This document shows, one piece after another, positions 1 through 11,900 of a stretch of DNA of 64,000 nucleotides. The notes beneath the pieces were generated by a model, which did no database searches, had not been told where the DNA came from, and saw only the letters and a program-made list of their open reading frames with translations. Position 1 is the stretch's first letter; each line of letters starts with the position of its first letter. This DNA is from Balanoglossus misakiensis (taxonomy: Eukaryota; Hemichordata): the NCBI GenBank assembly GCA_040954595.2, contig CM082587.2, forward strand, positions 9,734,001 through 9,798,000, read 5' to 3'. The position numbers and the translations under genes are program-made.

Positions 1-1593
1 GACTAATAATAAAATATCATACTCTCCCCTTATGTATTTCAGGTCCGTGGCTAATTGCGGCCAAGTGAAACGCCTATCTGTAATCCAGACCAACCGATTC
101 CTTATTTGACGTTGTTTCCGTCTGTTTCGAATACCGAACCACTATTACGTATTCACTTTCTAAAATGTCGAGTGAATCTACAAGTTGTCATTTGGGAGTT
201 GATATTGTATTTCTTTTTTCGATTTTCGAAAATTGAATTACAAACAGGGTTTCACAGTTCTACCAATCGTGTGTTCTTTTACTGGAAAGTTAGGGAGCTA
301 GCTATTAACCATTGCTACATTGTTACATTTTGTTCTGTTTTGAGGGAAAACACCCGTTCTTTTTGGCCCAATACATCTTCAACCAAAAACATTGACGACG
401 CATCAACACATTTCCCGACAGCATGTTCAGTTGAACCACTGTAACCGGCGTTTTTAGTTCATAAATTTCATCGCATACACGGATGCAGATCGACATTTTC
501 CGTTCAATTCAGTGCACGTAACCTTGAATGCCAGTACACTAGCCTTGCCATGCGAACTAAAACAAGTTTGCTTGAACTTCTACAACTAATTAAATATTAA
601 TGAAAAGTAAAACAATTAACTAATGAGATACCGGGACATAATTCAAGAAACGCCTATGCCTGATTTATGTAAATTGTGCTGCTTTCATAGCGTGGGAACG
701 TCCACTTCTTCACTAATACATGTCCCAAATATAGCAATGTGTAAATTTACGGTTAAGGAGATATCGTTGAATATTCATAAAAAGAAAACATTAAGCCAAT
801 GGGATTTTAGAATGTAGAGTGAAGGGAGTGTCTATGACCTTCATGACATTGATGTATTGATCTTTATTGTCAGAAGGGTCATGGAACGTCCCTTAAAACG
901 TAGCAAAATGTAACAATGTAGCAAGGGTTAATGGCCAGCTCCCTAACTTTCCAGTAAAAGAACACAGGATTGGTAGAACTGTGAAACCCTGTTTGTAATT
1001 CAATTTTCGAAAATCGAAAAACGAAATACAACATCAACACCCAAATGCCAACTTGTAGATTCACTCGACATTTTAGAAAGTGAATACATTATAGTGGTTC
1101 GGTATTCGAAACAGACGGAAACAACGTCAAATAAGGAATCGGTTGGTCTGGATTACAGATAGGCGTTTCACTTGGCCGCAATTAGCCACGGACCATTTCA
1201 GATGTTAATGAAATGATATTCCCATCCCTATCTTTGTACTGGTACTAAGCTATAAGTAAACTGTTACACTTATCCCAAGCATAGTACTGGTATTATAACT
1301 GGTAGTCCAATGCCATGCCCATCCCCTTGCTGTGTTAATTGATAATAAAGTGTCATACCCTCCCCTTGTTCTGTACTGTTGCTGTTAATAAAATGTTATG
1401 ACAATCCCTCATTGTACTACATGTAATACTTAACTGTAAGTACAATATCATGCACATCCCCTGCTTTTTAGTAAAATGCCATGCCTTCCCCTAGTTCTGT
1501 ACTATAACTGTTAGTCAAATGTCATGTCCAACACTCACTTTGTACTATAAGTTACCAATAATAAAAATGTCATGCCCTCCCTGCTTCTCTATA
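1..1593. repeat. Left part of ~1.72-kb tandem array, interrupted by a foldback element
   Basis: Positions 1-41 and 1195-1593 match the array unit seen at 32342-32773 and 30613-31050 nearly base for base. The unit is itself built of degenerate ~50-60 bp pieces carrying motifs such as AATAAAATGTCATGCCCTCC. No gene is visible. The array continues after the large insertion ends at 29326. Confidence 0.85.
42..1194. mobile_element. Foldback-type non-autonomous DNA element
   Basis: Long inverted arms (about 42-345 and 885-1194) begin GGTCCGTGGCTAATTGCGG and are near-identical in inverted orientation. The element is flanked by a 6-bp duplication ATTTCA (36-41 and 1195-1200). Array copies at 30650 and 32378 show the uninterrupted site. 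ORFs of 129 and 61 codons in opposite directions are the same arm sequence read on both strands, so they are not counted as genes. The superfamily is not assigned. Confidence 0.85.
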
Positions 1594-1805
1594 CAGTCTG
1601 ATCTCAGCCTATTAAAATTCGCCTAAACCTTACAACAGAGAGCCTCGTTTCCACTTCTATCCAATATGGCGGCCTACCGAAAACTTGAAACCTGCATGCT
1701 GGCATGAAAAGAGGTGTACACGCTTTAATTTTGGATGACAAGGTTCGTTTTCCATCAATTATTGTCTAAATGGATGTTATCTTACGCTTCATGACGCTCG
1801 TTTTA

Positions 1806-3000
1806 GGCCAAAAAAAAAAGAGTTTTGTTTAGCGTCCTCGCGCGCGTCACTTTTAAACATGCGCGTCGAGGCTTTTTTTTCGTATTTTTCGAACCCGGAA
1901 ATCAAGTTTGCCAGTGTTTTCTCCAGGACGCGCGATCGCGCGATTCCCCCTCTTTTACACTTGAAGCGCCCCTTGTAACAAGTTCAGGGGGCGACAATCG
2001 CCCCTTCGTGAGCAGCCCACCCGGCCAGTACATGCGCGTCCAAGCCTCCATAGCACGCACCGTCAGTCAAAACACTGGGAAAACGGCCGATATTACTGCG
2101 TGCTGGCCTATACATTTTAACTTCCCACCCCCCAAAACTATGTTGTATATGACTTTCACATTCATTTACGTGTAATTTAGCTCCAGGGCTATAGTGTGCA
2201 ATTGTTGGAACAGCCTATCTGGATGCCGTCTAAATTTAGAGCACACACTCTGCACTCGTACTCAAGTGAACTTGTTGTTATGGTGACTTTTGAAATTGGG
2301 TTGGCAGAACGTAACAATTTTATGCAAATTAAAGAAACTGCGTTCCTGCCATGGCGATTATCAAGAATGTATCAGTTTTCCATGACCTTGTTTTCTTAGT
2401 TAGGAAGGAAAGTCATTCAATAAGTACACAGACTGTTTATTTGAGTAGTGTGCCTAGCCACAGATGGGGAAGTGTAGGCAGAAACTAATATTTTGGCAGC
2501 TATAAAACTGAAACTTTTAAAATCAAACAAGAAGTCTTTTTCTCAGGTATAGTATTAAAGAAAGACACTATTGTTTTTGCAGTTGCATTTATTTTATTCA
2601 TTTCACTCTACTTGCCAGGGGAGCAGTTAATCAGTCACTCTCCTACCACTTGTGTAATTAATGTCAGGAGAGTTATTTTTCAGCTCTCCAGCATTTTTTA
2701 AATTACATGCCCTGAAAGTTATGCAAGCTGATGTCTTCCTCTGCAAAATCTACTAATTTAAAGTAGAAAAAACTGTAACTGTTAATATGTTGTCAAGTTC
2801 ACATGTAAAATGTTGTAATTTACTTATGCTGTTTTTAATATGGAATGAAGGCAGTTTAGTAAGTTAACGTTCAAAATTGTCATTCCTTGATGTTTACCTA
2901 ATTAACATAAATTATGCAAATCATGATTCCCCCCTACTTTGACCAAATCCCCCCTTAATTTTGGACTATCAAAGAAATATTTGCTGTTCTTGTTTCGCAG

Positions 3001-3031
<31 letters not shown>

Positions 3032-3100
3032 AGCCGCGTCACTGCATCAATTTTGAGATTTTGCTTGGACGCTAAACAAAACTCTTTTTTTTTTTTGGCC
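1806..3100. mobile_element. Non-autonomous element with GGCC ends and TTA duplication (PIF/Harbinger-like)
   Basis: Both ends carry the inverted sequence GGCCAAAAAAAAAAGAG followed by TTTTGTTTAGCGTCC. TTA flanks both sides (1803-1805, 3101-3103). The second copy of the host element at 25375-25390 lacks this insert. A 3-bp TTA target and GG ends suit PIF/Harbinger, though Chapaev3 also uses 3-bp targets. No credible coding sequence is present; a poly-A tract lies at 3001-3029. Confidence 0.75.
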
Positions 3101-3111
3101 TTAGCTGTAAT

Positions 3112-3965
3112 CACGGTTACTAGAAGAAGACGGTTAGGAAACTATTTTTTCTCCATTGTTAGATGCTCGCCTCGGTAAACACTTAGTGTAAACGAAAGAT
3201 ATCAGGTGCTAACGAACCTGGCCATACGAATAAACAGACAGAATAACTGACCGCTCGGTCAAAATGACGTCATTACCCCTACAATCCAAAGCAAACCATA
3301 CTCATGTTTACGGAATTGCTTGCACGCACAGTACGTATACCACCAGATTTGAGGAAAACAGCACAGAGAGTGGATAATTTATAAAGTCACAGCACATTTA
3401 TGACAATTTTGAACTTTCAAGGACATGATGAAGCCATACATTCTTTGTCTTGACTGTGCCCTAGAGATTCGATGCGAACCAAAACAAACAAGATGGCCGC
3501 CAAAGGCTATATCAATAATGTTAACGACTGTATCGAAATGGGTATGCAATCTCAACGAAATATTCCAATTGGAATAAACGAAATAGCCCATGCAGTACAA
3601 AAAGGTGTAAAATATCTAAATATATTTAAAAAAAACAGAAATGCGACCATCAGGGTTGAATTCTAGGGGTTCAAAATTCGACGCTATTTGAGTCCGGACT
3701 TTTAGTTAACCACCCAAGAAACAATGGTAGAGTGTCGCAAGCCCAACAGACTATGACCGTGCACTCCATAAGCCTATATGGAACTCGTACAAAAAAAAAG
3801 TGGCGCTGTACTCTGACGAAAAAGGGCAGATGAAGGGGTTCAAAAATTAACACGTTCCCCAATACAACCCCACATAGCGGTTCGGACATGTACTCTCCTA
3901 GCTAACACCTCGTTCACACCTTCCGAACAATAGAGTTTCCTAACCGTCTTCTTCTAGTAACCGTG
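3112..3965. mobile_element. Non-autonomous element, 32-bp perfect TIRs, 7-bp duplication (P-like)
   Basis: The terminal inverted repeats at 3112-3143 and 3934-3965 start CACGGTTACTAGAAGAAGAC and are identical over 32 bp. CTGTAAT is duplicated at 3105-3111 and 3966-3972. The paralogous site near 25380 is empty, with one CTGTAAT. The ends fit the CANRG pattern and 7-8 bp duplication described for P elements; this assignment is inferred. Short ORFs inside do not resemble a transposase. Confidence 0.8.
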
Positions 3966-4640
3966 CTGTAATAAATTATTTTGAAACCCTGCATACTGGC
4001 GATGTGGCAGTGACTCGATCGTACGATGTTATGCATGTGAATGCTAATGTTTGAGAAGCGATACAGAAATTAGAGGGTCTTGAGCAGAGGCGTAAATACG
4101 GTTTTTCACAGGGTCTATGTATTAGCTATAACTGTGCCAAGTTTGGTTTGCCTACGGTGAAGCACATTGACGCGGGGCAGTGTTGAATGTGACCTCTCAA
4201 GCAACATACTATATGTATAGGACCTCCGTAAGGGTGTTTCGATTGCGTAACACGGAAACTCGGCAGATCAAATCACAGTCCCCGGGAGTCTGCCGGGACT
4301 TTACACTGAACATAACATTGCAGATGAGTTATGAGACAATCAATGCTCGATAACAGCCTAGGTTTTGACAATGGATATTCGTGTGTTTTAGAGATTAACC
4401 CGGATAAGTGGCGGTCTGCATAGACAGTATGTACATAGTATGCATAGTGGTGACTGTGAGGTTAATCTGACAATGAAATTATGGTTACTACAACAGACTA
4501 CACTGGTCCAACTCTCCTTTTTCTGACATTGATTGGTAATTTGGCAATTTTTAAAAACATTTTTTTTTGTTCTTTTTGATTATTTCAAATTTAAGAATTT
4601 TATGTATATTTTTTCAATCAATAAAATTATTGCCAGCCTT

Positions 4641-4695
4641 ATTATTCAAAACCTAATCACGTAGCGATAATATTCCGCCAGGTGTTATCTCATTA
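4641..4695 (+). repeat. Split direct repeat A1
   Basis: Matches 21688-21740 for about 52 bases (..TTCAAAACCTAATCACGTAG..), including the tail GGTGTTATCTCATTAA. It abuts the left flank of the retroelement. Confidence 0.7.
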
Positions 4696-4792
4696 ATATT
4701 CATAAGAATGACAAAGGTATAAAAGAAGAACAGGGCAAAAGACTCTGTGTCATTTCCTCGCACAGTCAGGGCAGTCTCCACCGGTATAGAAC

Positions 4793-5063
4793 ATGGCTTC
4801 GAGACAAGACGTAGCTGCTCAGAAAACCACTTCCAACGTAGCTGTAGACACTGCCTCACGAAGTTCGGCAGCCCAGCAGCCAATTCAGGGAACGGCCACT
4901 GATTCTGATATCGCACAAGCTTTTGTGGACGCCCATCGTCCTGGTAGACCTGCCTGCCAGTGTTTCGACGGGGTCAACTACTGCAAGTACAAGTGGTGAA
5001 CAAGCTATTCAGCCTTTGGAAGCCCCTTCGGAGGCTCAAGATAGTCAACATCATGACATACAG
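4793..5063 (+). pseudogene. Gag-like first exon of the Ngaro-like relic (frameshifted)
   Basis: Starts MASRQDVAAQ at 4793 in a good initiation context. It is rich in Ser, Thr, Gln and Ala. The first frame stops at 4999. Shifting frame near 4925-4970 continues into a Ser/Glu/Gln-rich stretch (..STGSTTASTSGEQ..) that reaches CAG|GTGCGT at 5063, a good splice donor. The matching acceptor would be TTGCAG at 20627, placing the tandem repeats and the Chapaev element inside one intron. Function is inferred only from position in the element and from the zinc knuckle of the second exon. No homology is recognised for this N-terminal part itself. Confidence 0.4.
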
Positions 5064-5287
5064 GTGCGTTCTCTTTGCAGCCCAGAGTTACTTTTGGTGC
5101 AGGTCGGTTTTATTCCTGGTTGTCTTCGTCGTGGCATTTCTATGAGCTTGGAAACTTCATAGTCTCGTGTAGATGATATTGGTGGTGGCCACCTACAAGT
5201 CCTTTTACTTTGAAGACCTACTTAGTATGCTAATCGTTTTATTTGTCTTTGTGGGCGACCAGGTGTGGGAGACTAGGTAAATGGAGT

Positions 5288-5468
5288 TAAGGCTTGTATA
5301 CGAAACTTTACGCGAGTCAAGGCGCTAAAGTATGTGAGAATTACACCTTACGCGAGTCAAGGCATAAAGGTATTCATAAAAAAAAACTTTACGCGAGTCA
5401 AGGCGTTAAAGTATGTGAGAATTACACCTTATGCGAGTCAAGGCGTAAAGGTATTCATAAAAATAGCG
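5288..5468 (+). repeat. ~83-bp direct repeats (left cluster)
   Basis: Two copies of a unit carrying TTTACGCGAGTCAAGGCG, then TATGTGAGAATTACACC, then a second ACGCGAGTCAAGGCG and GTATTCATAAAAA. The same unit resumes at 20287-20485 on the far side of the repeat field, so the field was probably inserted into this array at its A tract. Confidence 0.8.
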
Positions 5469-8302
5469 TCAAGGACTCTGTGGTCCCATTTGAGGATTAT
5501 GCGGAAACAGTGACACACCAGAATAAAAATTACAGGTGACATTGCAAGCAGATCTGCAAGCAGCAATATCGGGCCCAAGCCAATATAGCACATAGCAACA
5601 TAGCAAATATAGCTGTGAACAGCAATAAGCGGGTTTCGAGACACTACTAGCCCTATTGGTTTGCCTGGAGATAGATATGTGCCTATTGAATTAGGCAGGG
5701 TGAAGGACTGCATTAGTTGTTCTATCATGCCAAATGCCAAGGGCATAGGTGCTGTGGATGCTGAGATTTGGAAAAGTAGGTCAAAGGTTACGTGAGGTCA
5801 CGCTAAATATGAGCAGAGAATGTTGATGCTTTAGTGGTCCATTTTAACAAAAAACAGACCTGTAGCCCTGTTGGTTTGCCTGGAATTAGGTACGCACATA
5901 ATTAATGAGTTAGGCAGGTGTCGCAGGTGACCCTAAATTTTGGCTTCTTATTTTGGTACCATCCACGCAAACACCTAAGCTGTACCTGCTCTAGATGCCG
6001 AGATATGAGGAAGTAGGTCAAAGGTCACCCGAGGTCACCCAAAATTTGGGCAAAACAATTTGACCCCATAGTGGTACATATCCAACAAACACCAGACCTG
6101 TAGCCCCCTTGGTTCGCCTAGAATTAGGTATGCACATAATTAATGAGTTAGGCAGGTGTCACAGGTGACCCTAAATTTTGGCTTCTTATTTTGGTACCAT
6201 CCACGCAAACACCTAAGCTGTACCTGCTCTAGATGCCGAGATATGAGGAAGTAGGTCAAAGGTCACCAAAGGTCACCCCAAATTTGGGGGGATAATTTGA
6301 CCCCATACTAGTCCATGTCCAACAAAAATCAGACCTGTAGCCCTATTGGTTTGCCTGGAATTAGGTATGCACATAATTAATGAGTTAGGCAGGTGTCACA
6401 GGTGACCCTTGAATTAATTTGGCTTCTTATTGTGGTCCTATGCTGCACACTGGCCGAAAGGACTCTTGCACCAACCAGAATTCTACAAAACGACTTGGCC
6501 ATAGCTTAACTATAGTGGAATACGTATAGATTTCATAAAAAAATTAATATAAAAAAATCTGTCGATTTTTCATATTATTTTTTCAGTTGGAACTGATTGT
6601 TGGAAGGTAGGCTAGCTGCACAATAAATTTGAAGCTGATCAGCCCAGCGGATGTTGAGATATTGGGCATAAATCTAAGATCCTAGGTGGCCATAGCTTAA
6701 CTATGGAAAGTATAGGCCTAAGGCTGGGTCCAATGGTCTTGAAAAATATGAAAAATAATGCTTTAAAAATCATCTCCTCAAAATCGGCAAAGACTTGAAC
6801 ATTGAAATTTGGCATATAGGACCCTGGCCATATGGTCCACAAAGTTTGTTCACAGAATTTTGATTCGTCATTTTTTATGCAAATGAGATCAATTTAAAAC
6901 TTTCAATCCAAGATGGCTGCCAGGTCATGTGACCTGTTGCCATAGTTACATGATCAGAAAATTACTTGCTTTGAGTTTTACCTATGAGCCAAATTTCAAG
7001 TCATTGGGTGCAACGGTCTTCGAATAGCGGCTGTTTTTAAGAGTGGGAAGAAGAATAATAATAATAAAAAACAACACGATTTCAAGAGGGTTTCGAGACC
7101 AGAGGGTCTCGAAACCCTAATAAGCATATCTGCTCTGGATGCCAAGATATGGAAAAGTAGGTCAAAGGTCACCTGAGGTTATGCAAAATTTGGGCAAGGA
7201 ATTTTGACCCTATACTGGTCCATGTTCAACAAAAACCAAACCTATAGCCCTATTGGTTAGCCTGGAATTAGGTATGCACATAATTAATGAGATATGCAGG
7301 TGTCACAGGTGACCCCCAATTTTGGCTTTTCAGTTTTAGTCCCAACCCTCCAAACGCCAAGTCTGTACCTTCTCTGGATGTCAAGATATGATAAAGTAGG
7401 TCAAAGGTCACCTGAGGTCATGCAAAATTTGGGCAAGAAATGTTGACCCTATACTGGTCCAGGTTCAACAAAAACCAAACCTATAGCCCTATTGGTTAGC
7501 CTGGAATAAGGTATGCACATAATTAATGAGATATGCAGTTGTCACAGGTGACCCCCAATTTTGGCTTTTCAATTTTAGTCCCAACCCTCCAAACGCCAAG
7601 TCTGTACCTGCTCTGGATGCCGAGATATAGGAAAGTAGGTCAAAGGTCACCTGAGGTCACCCAAAATTTGGGCAAGAAATTTTGACCCTATACTGGTCCA
7701 TGTTCAACAAAAACCAAACCTATAGCCCTATTGGTTAGCCTGGAATTAGGTATGCACATAATTAATGAGATATGCAGGTGTCACAGGTGACCCCCAATTT
7801 TGGCTTTTCAGTTTTAGTCCCAACCCTCCAAACGCCAAGTCTGTACCTTCTCTGGATGTCAAGATATGATAAAGTAGGTCAAAGGTCACCTGAGGTCATG
7901 CAAAATTTGGGCAAGAAATGTTGACCCTATACTGGTCCATGTTCAACAAAAACCAAACCTATAGCCCTATTGGTTAGCCTGGAATTAGGTATGCACATAA
8001 TTAATGAGATATGCAGGTGTCACAGGTGACCCCCAATTTTGGCTTTTCAGTTTTAGTCCCAACCCTCCAAACGCCAAGTCTGTACCTTCTCTGGATGTCA
8101 AGATATGATAAAGTAGGTCAAAGGTCACCTGAGGTCATGCAAAATTTGGGCAAGAAATGTTGACCCTATACTGGTCCAGGTTCAACAAAAACCAAACCTA
8201 TAGCCCTATTGGTTAGCCTGGAATTAGGTATGCACATAATTAATGAGATATGCAGGTGTCACAGGTGACCAATATTTTGGCTTTTCAATTTTAGTCCCAA
8301 CC
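5469..8302 (+). repeat. ~238-bp tandem-repeat field, left part; Helentron/HINE-like
   Basis: The landmark ATGCACATAATTAATGAG recurs near 5889, 6127, 6364, 7270, 7509, 7747, 7986 and 8226, a spacing of 237-240 bp. Between 6432 and 7118 there is a different block, ending in a hairpin at 7085-7118 (AGGGTTTCGAGACC / GGTCTCGAAACCCT followed by AA). The half-sequence GGGTTTCGAGAC also occurs at 5630. Short inverted repeats at both ends plus a 3' stem-loop and internal tandem repeats are the layout described for non-autonomous Helentrons. The layout is visible; the family assignment is inference. No gene is present. Confidence 0.5.
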
Positions 8303-8345
8303 CACAGCCGTATTCAGCCTGAATTCTAGTTGGAGTAAAGAAATA
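8303..8345. repeat. Left terminal inverted repeat of the Chapaev-like element
   Basis: Outer part 8303-8320 begins CACAGCCGTATTCAG. Inner part 8321-8345 (GAATTCTAGTTGGAGTAAAG..) is identical, inverted, to 19472-19496. Confidence 0.85.
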
Positions 8346-8649
8346 CAAACTCACAAACCTTACCAAATTACATCGATAGAGGGCGATATTCATATGGCAA
8401 TCCTGATCTGTGCTGTGGTCACAAATTTAATACAATACACATTTTAAAAGTACAAGTTTTAAAAAAAATGTATGTAGTTTGAAAATTTATATTATTTCAC
8501 TTTTAAATTCATAGATTTTTTCAATTAAATTATATTTTTAATTAATTTTTTGGCCACGACCTTAAAAAATCATTGCTCTTGTTTTGTTGGACATACCATG
8601 TACCATTTGGTGGGATCTGTTCACTGGATATACTAAAAAATATGACAAT

Positions 8650-8667
8650 AGGGGATTGTATATATAT

Positions 8668-8698
<31 letters not shown>

Positions 8699-8790
8699 TA
8701 GACACATATCTATATATATGTATATATGTAATATTTAGACACATGGGCACACACGCACACACTTATATAAATATATACCGGTATATATGT
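8650..8790. repeat. TA/TC-rich microsatellite
   Basis: Runs of TATATA and TATC with CACACA pieces, located between the left TIR and the last transposase exon. ORFs read across it are low-complexity and rejected. Confidence 0.8.
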
Positions 8791-8929
8791 GTGTTCCGAT
8801 CCATACACTCACACCTCTATGAACTACATCCAAACATCACAAGAAATTATTACTGACAAAACTTGTACTTTTTTAACCATTTATTCTTTTCTTTAGCAAA
8901 GTGCATGCATATCACTTCATCTTAAACAT

Positions 8930-11900
8930 TTAGCTGCTATCTTTGCGAGCCCTTTTCCTTATAGGTGGTTTAGGGTTTCCTGGGTGATTCCTGATATGAT
9001 GATCTTTCACCATGCACTTCAACCTGTCTACGTCATTTGGCATTGAGGCATAACTCCTCTCTGCTGTGTTGAAGTGATGGTGAATGACCTCAATACCTTG
9101 CTCACCTAGAAAACCCAGCCCCATATTTGTCATTTCAATTTGACTGACAACATGACATTCAAGAAGGTGCATCTTTGGAAACACAGATTCTTTAGGGAAA
9201 TTTGATCTGTAATATTCCATGAGCCCTCGTATGTTGATACCTAGGAGAAAAAGAGAAAATATAAAATCCTTAGTGAGTGGTAATTTAAGAAATTGCAAGA
9301 GGTTTATCACTTTATCCACTAAACACTAAGGAATCCAAATGTAAAGAGTTACAACTACAACATGAACATACATATAAATGTAAACATCAAAATAAAATAA
9401 AATACAATAAATATAAAAATCATACACTCAGAGAGAGAACAAAAAAGGTGAACACAAGAAAAAATACAAATACAAAATAAATTATCGTTGATTATCCAAA
9501 CAAGAAAATAATACTTATTTTATGCAAACTTCAACATTGAATACATTTACAGCATGCAGCAACCAGGCTTCTAAATCTGCCCGTGGCTTCTCTGGTATAA
9601 TTCAAGTATCTACAAACTGCCAAATAGAAAAAAAACACCATAGAACATGGTTAGTTCAAATACATTATAAATAATTGAACAAATGTGATTATCTTGATAA
9701 GAATAGTCACCAAGCTCAGTTATTTCATCTTGGGTCAACCTCCTTGAAAGAGAATATGTGTTGTGGCATGATGCAAACAGTGTCAGTAATGGTTTGAATT
9801 TGTCCCTTATGGCCTCTGCATCAGTAATCAGTTCTGGTGTCATCTCCTCAGTACACTGTACCACACTATCAACAATGATGTTGATATTCTTGTCCTGAAT
9901 ATGAGATGGAAAAGATCTTATGCTTAATAGGTGTACGTGTTTGCATGAATGCATGAATAAGAAAATGTCAGAAACAAATTGAAAATGTATTTGTGAATAT
10001 CTACAACAAAAGCAGAGTAAAACTAAATATTAATTTAACCTTTTCATTTCTAGGATTTGACCTGTATGAAATGAAAATACCAACAGGCAAGCATACAAGC
10101 AGCAGATAACTTACTGCCTTGGGGAAACTTAAAATTTTAAGAAAGCTGCATGCCATTGTTATCTACATAAAAAAATGAACTGGGGTCAAGAACCACAAAT
10201 CATGCCTTATTTTGCAGTTACTCTTATCCTCTGAAGTAAAACAATTTCTTCACTAGATTTAAAACTTGAATATTTGGGAAGCAATACAATATACTAGTAT
10301 TATAGAAACCTTGCAGCATGTGTTGACATGGTTTCCAATGAAAGACTTTCCATGGTAAGCCTGTCTGTACACATGAATTTTATTTAGACTCCTATCAAGT
10401 TTCCTGACTGTATATCCAGCATCCCTTGGTAAGTTTCCTTTCAGGCTTGCTGCATCCTCTCTCTGTGTGGAAACAAAACTGTCAGTGAAACTATTGCAAA
10501 GCTGAAGTATGAAATCAAAAGTAGCATGGTTATCCAAAAGACAGGTGAAAATGAGGTGAAAGACTAGGATTATGTCCAAAATAAATGTTTGTTTCTCATA
10601 CCTCAGCACTTGAAATAACTATGGCAACAATTTTCCTGTTATGAGTACACATAAAATTTGGTTTTCTTTTTTCTGGTGTCATATGAAACATTATATTATT
10701 CTGTTTCTATTACAGCAAATAGAAAAAAAATCATTGACATGATCAAAACCTAGCATGAGAAACAAACACTGCAAAGTACTCTAACCCTAACCTTGTAGTC
10801 CGGCCGCCAGAGGGGTAAACCTTGTTTTGGCGTCTAAAGTTTTTTTTAAAGCGGATTCTGCTTGTATAGATCACCAAAGTGAAAAAAATTGTTACTGGAG
10901 CTCTGTCAGCATTGAGCAATTTGAATAAATTAGCATAATCAAAATGGCCGCCAACGTATTGCATTTTGGCTGAGAAAGAAGAGTCAAACGAACGTTATAC
11001 ACCCTGTAGCTTTGTTTTTATCATTTATTTCACCAAGTTGTTGCTTAAGACAAACTAGAAAATAAATGTTGCCATTTATAATGAGCTAATTTGCATAATT
11101 TCAAGATGGTGGCCATCTGTGAACCTCTGTTTTTGTTGAATAACTTTTACATATGTATTTTGCTACGTGCAGTCATTTTAAAACATTTCTTATCACTGTT
11201 TTATAATTCTGGCCACCTTAAATAGTTTTTCACTTTGTGCTAGAGGGTAAAATCCCATAATAATTGCATTATGGGTAAAAAGTAGACAATTCACTAGAGT
11301 AATAGATAGAAGACATTATATGTTTAATGTATTTCATGACTTCCTTTGGTCAAACATTTCTGCTTTGAAGTTGACATATTAAAGTCAATCAACTTTTTTT
11401 ACATTTAAAAATTTTTTTAGTTACAAAGTATCGGAATGACCGAATATCACTTTAGCTTATGAACTCCCATTTCTTAAACATGGCAAAAACTCGGCCATCT
11501 TGGAATTGTGTCGACCAGATGAGACTTTTATTACTCACCTGGGTAGCAAAAATCTATTTAAAGTCGGGAGAATTGCAAGTACATAAATCTTCTTTCGCAA
11601 AATTAATGTTGATTATCATACATTTATCATGAGCAGCCAGGTAATCCTTCGCCCTTTCTCAAAGGCAACATAATGCCGTCATATCCAGTCCAATAATCAT
11701 TATCATACGAGGTAAAAATTACCAGCTCCAAGAAATAATTGATAATGGCAGTTGCTATATTTTATCGCCTTGAACTACTTGAAGTGGCCGTACCAGGTGT
11801 CCCGAATTGGACAACGTATCATGCGAGAATGTTACCCCAGTCAAGATTGACCAAAAGGAACAAACTAAAGTGTAATTTACCAAAATGCCAAACTATTATT

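Noticed and set aside
55-444. 129-codon ORF at the window start and its 61-codon partner at 879-1064
   Set aside because: Same inverted-arm sequence of the foldback element read from each side; no protein features.
2902-3178. ORFs of 70 and 79 codons with poly-Phe or poly-Lys
   Set aside because: Produced by the A tract at 3001-3029.
5280-5470. CRISPR-like regular repeats
   Set aside because: Eukaryotic context, only two units with no varied spacers.
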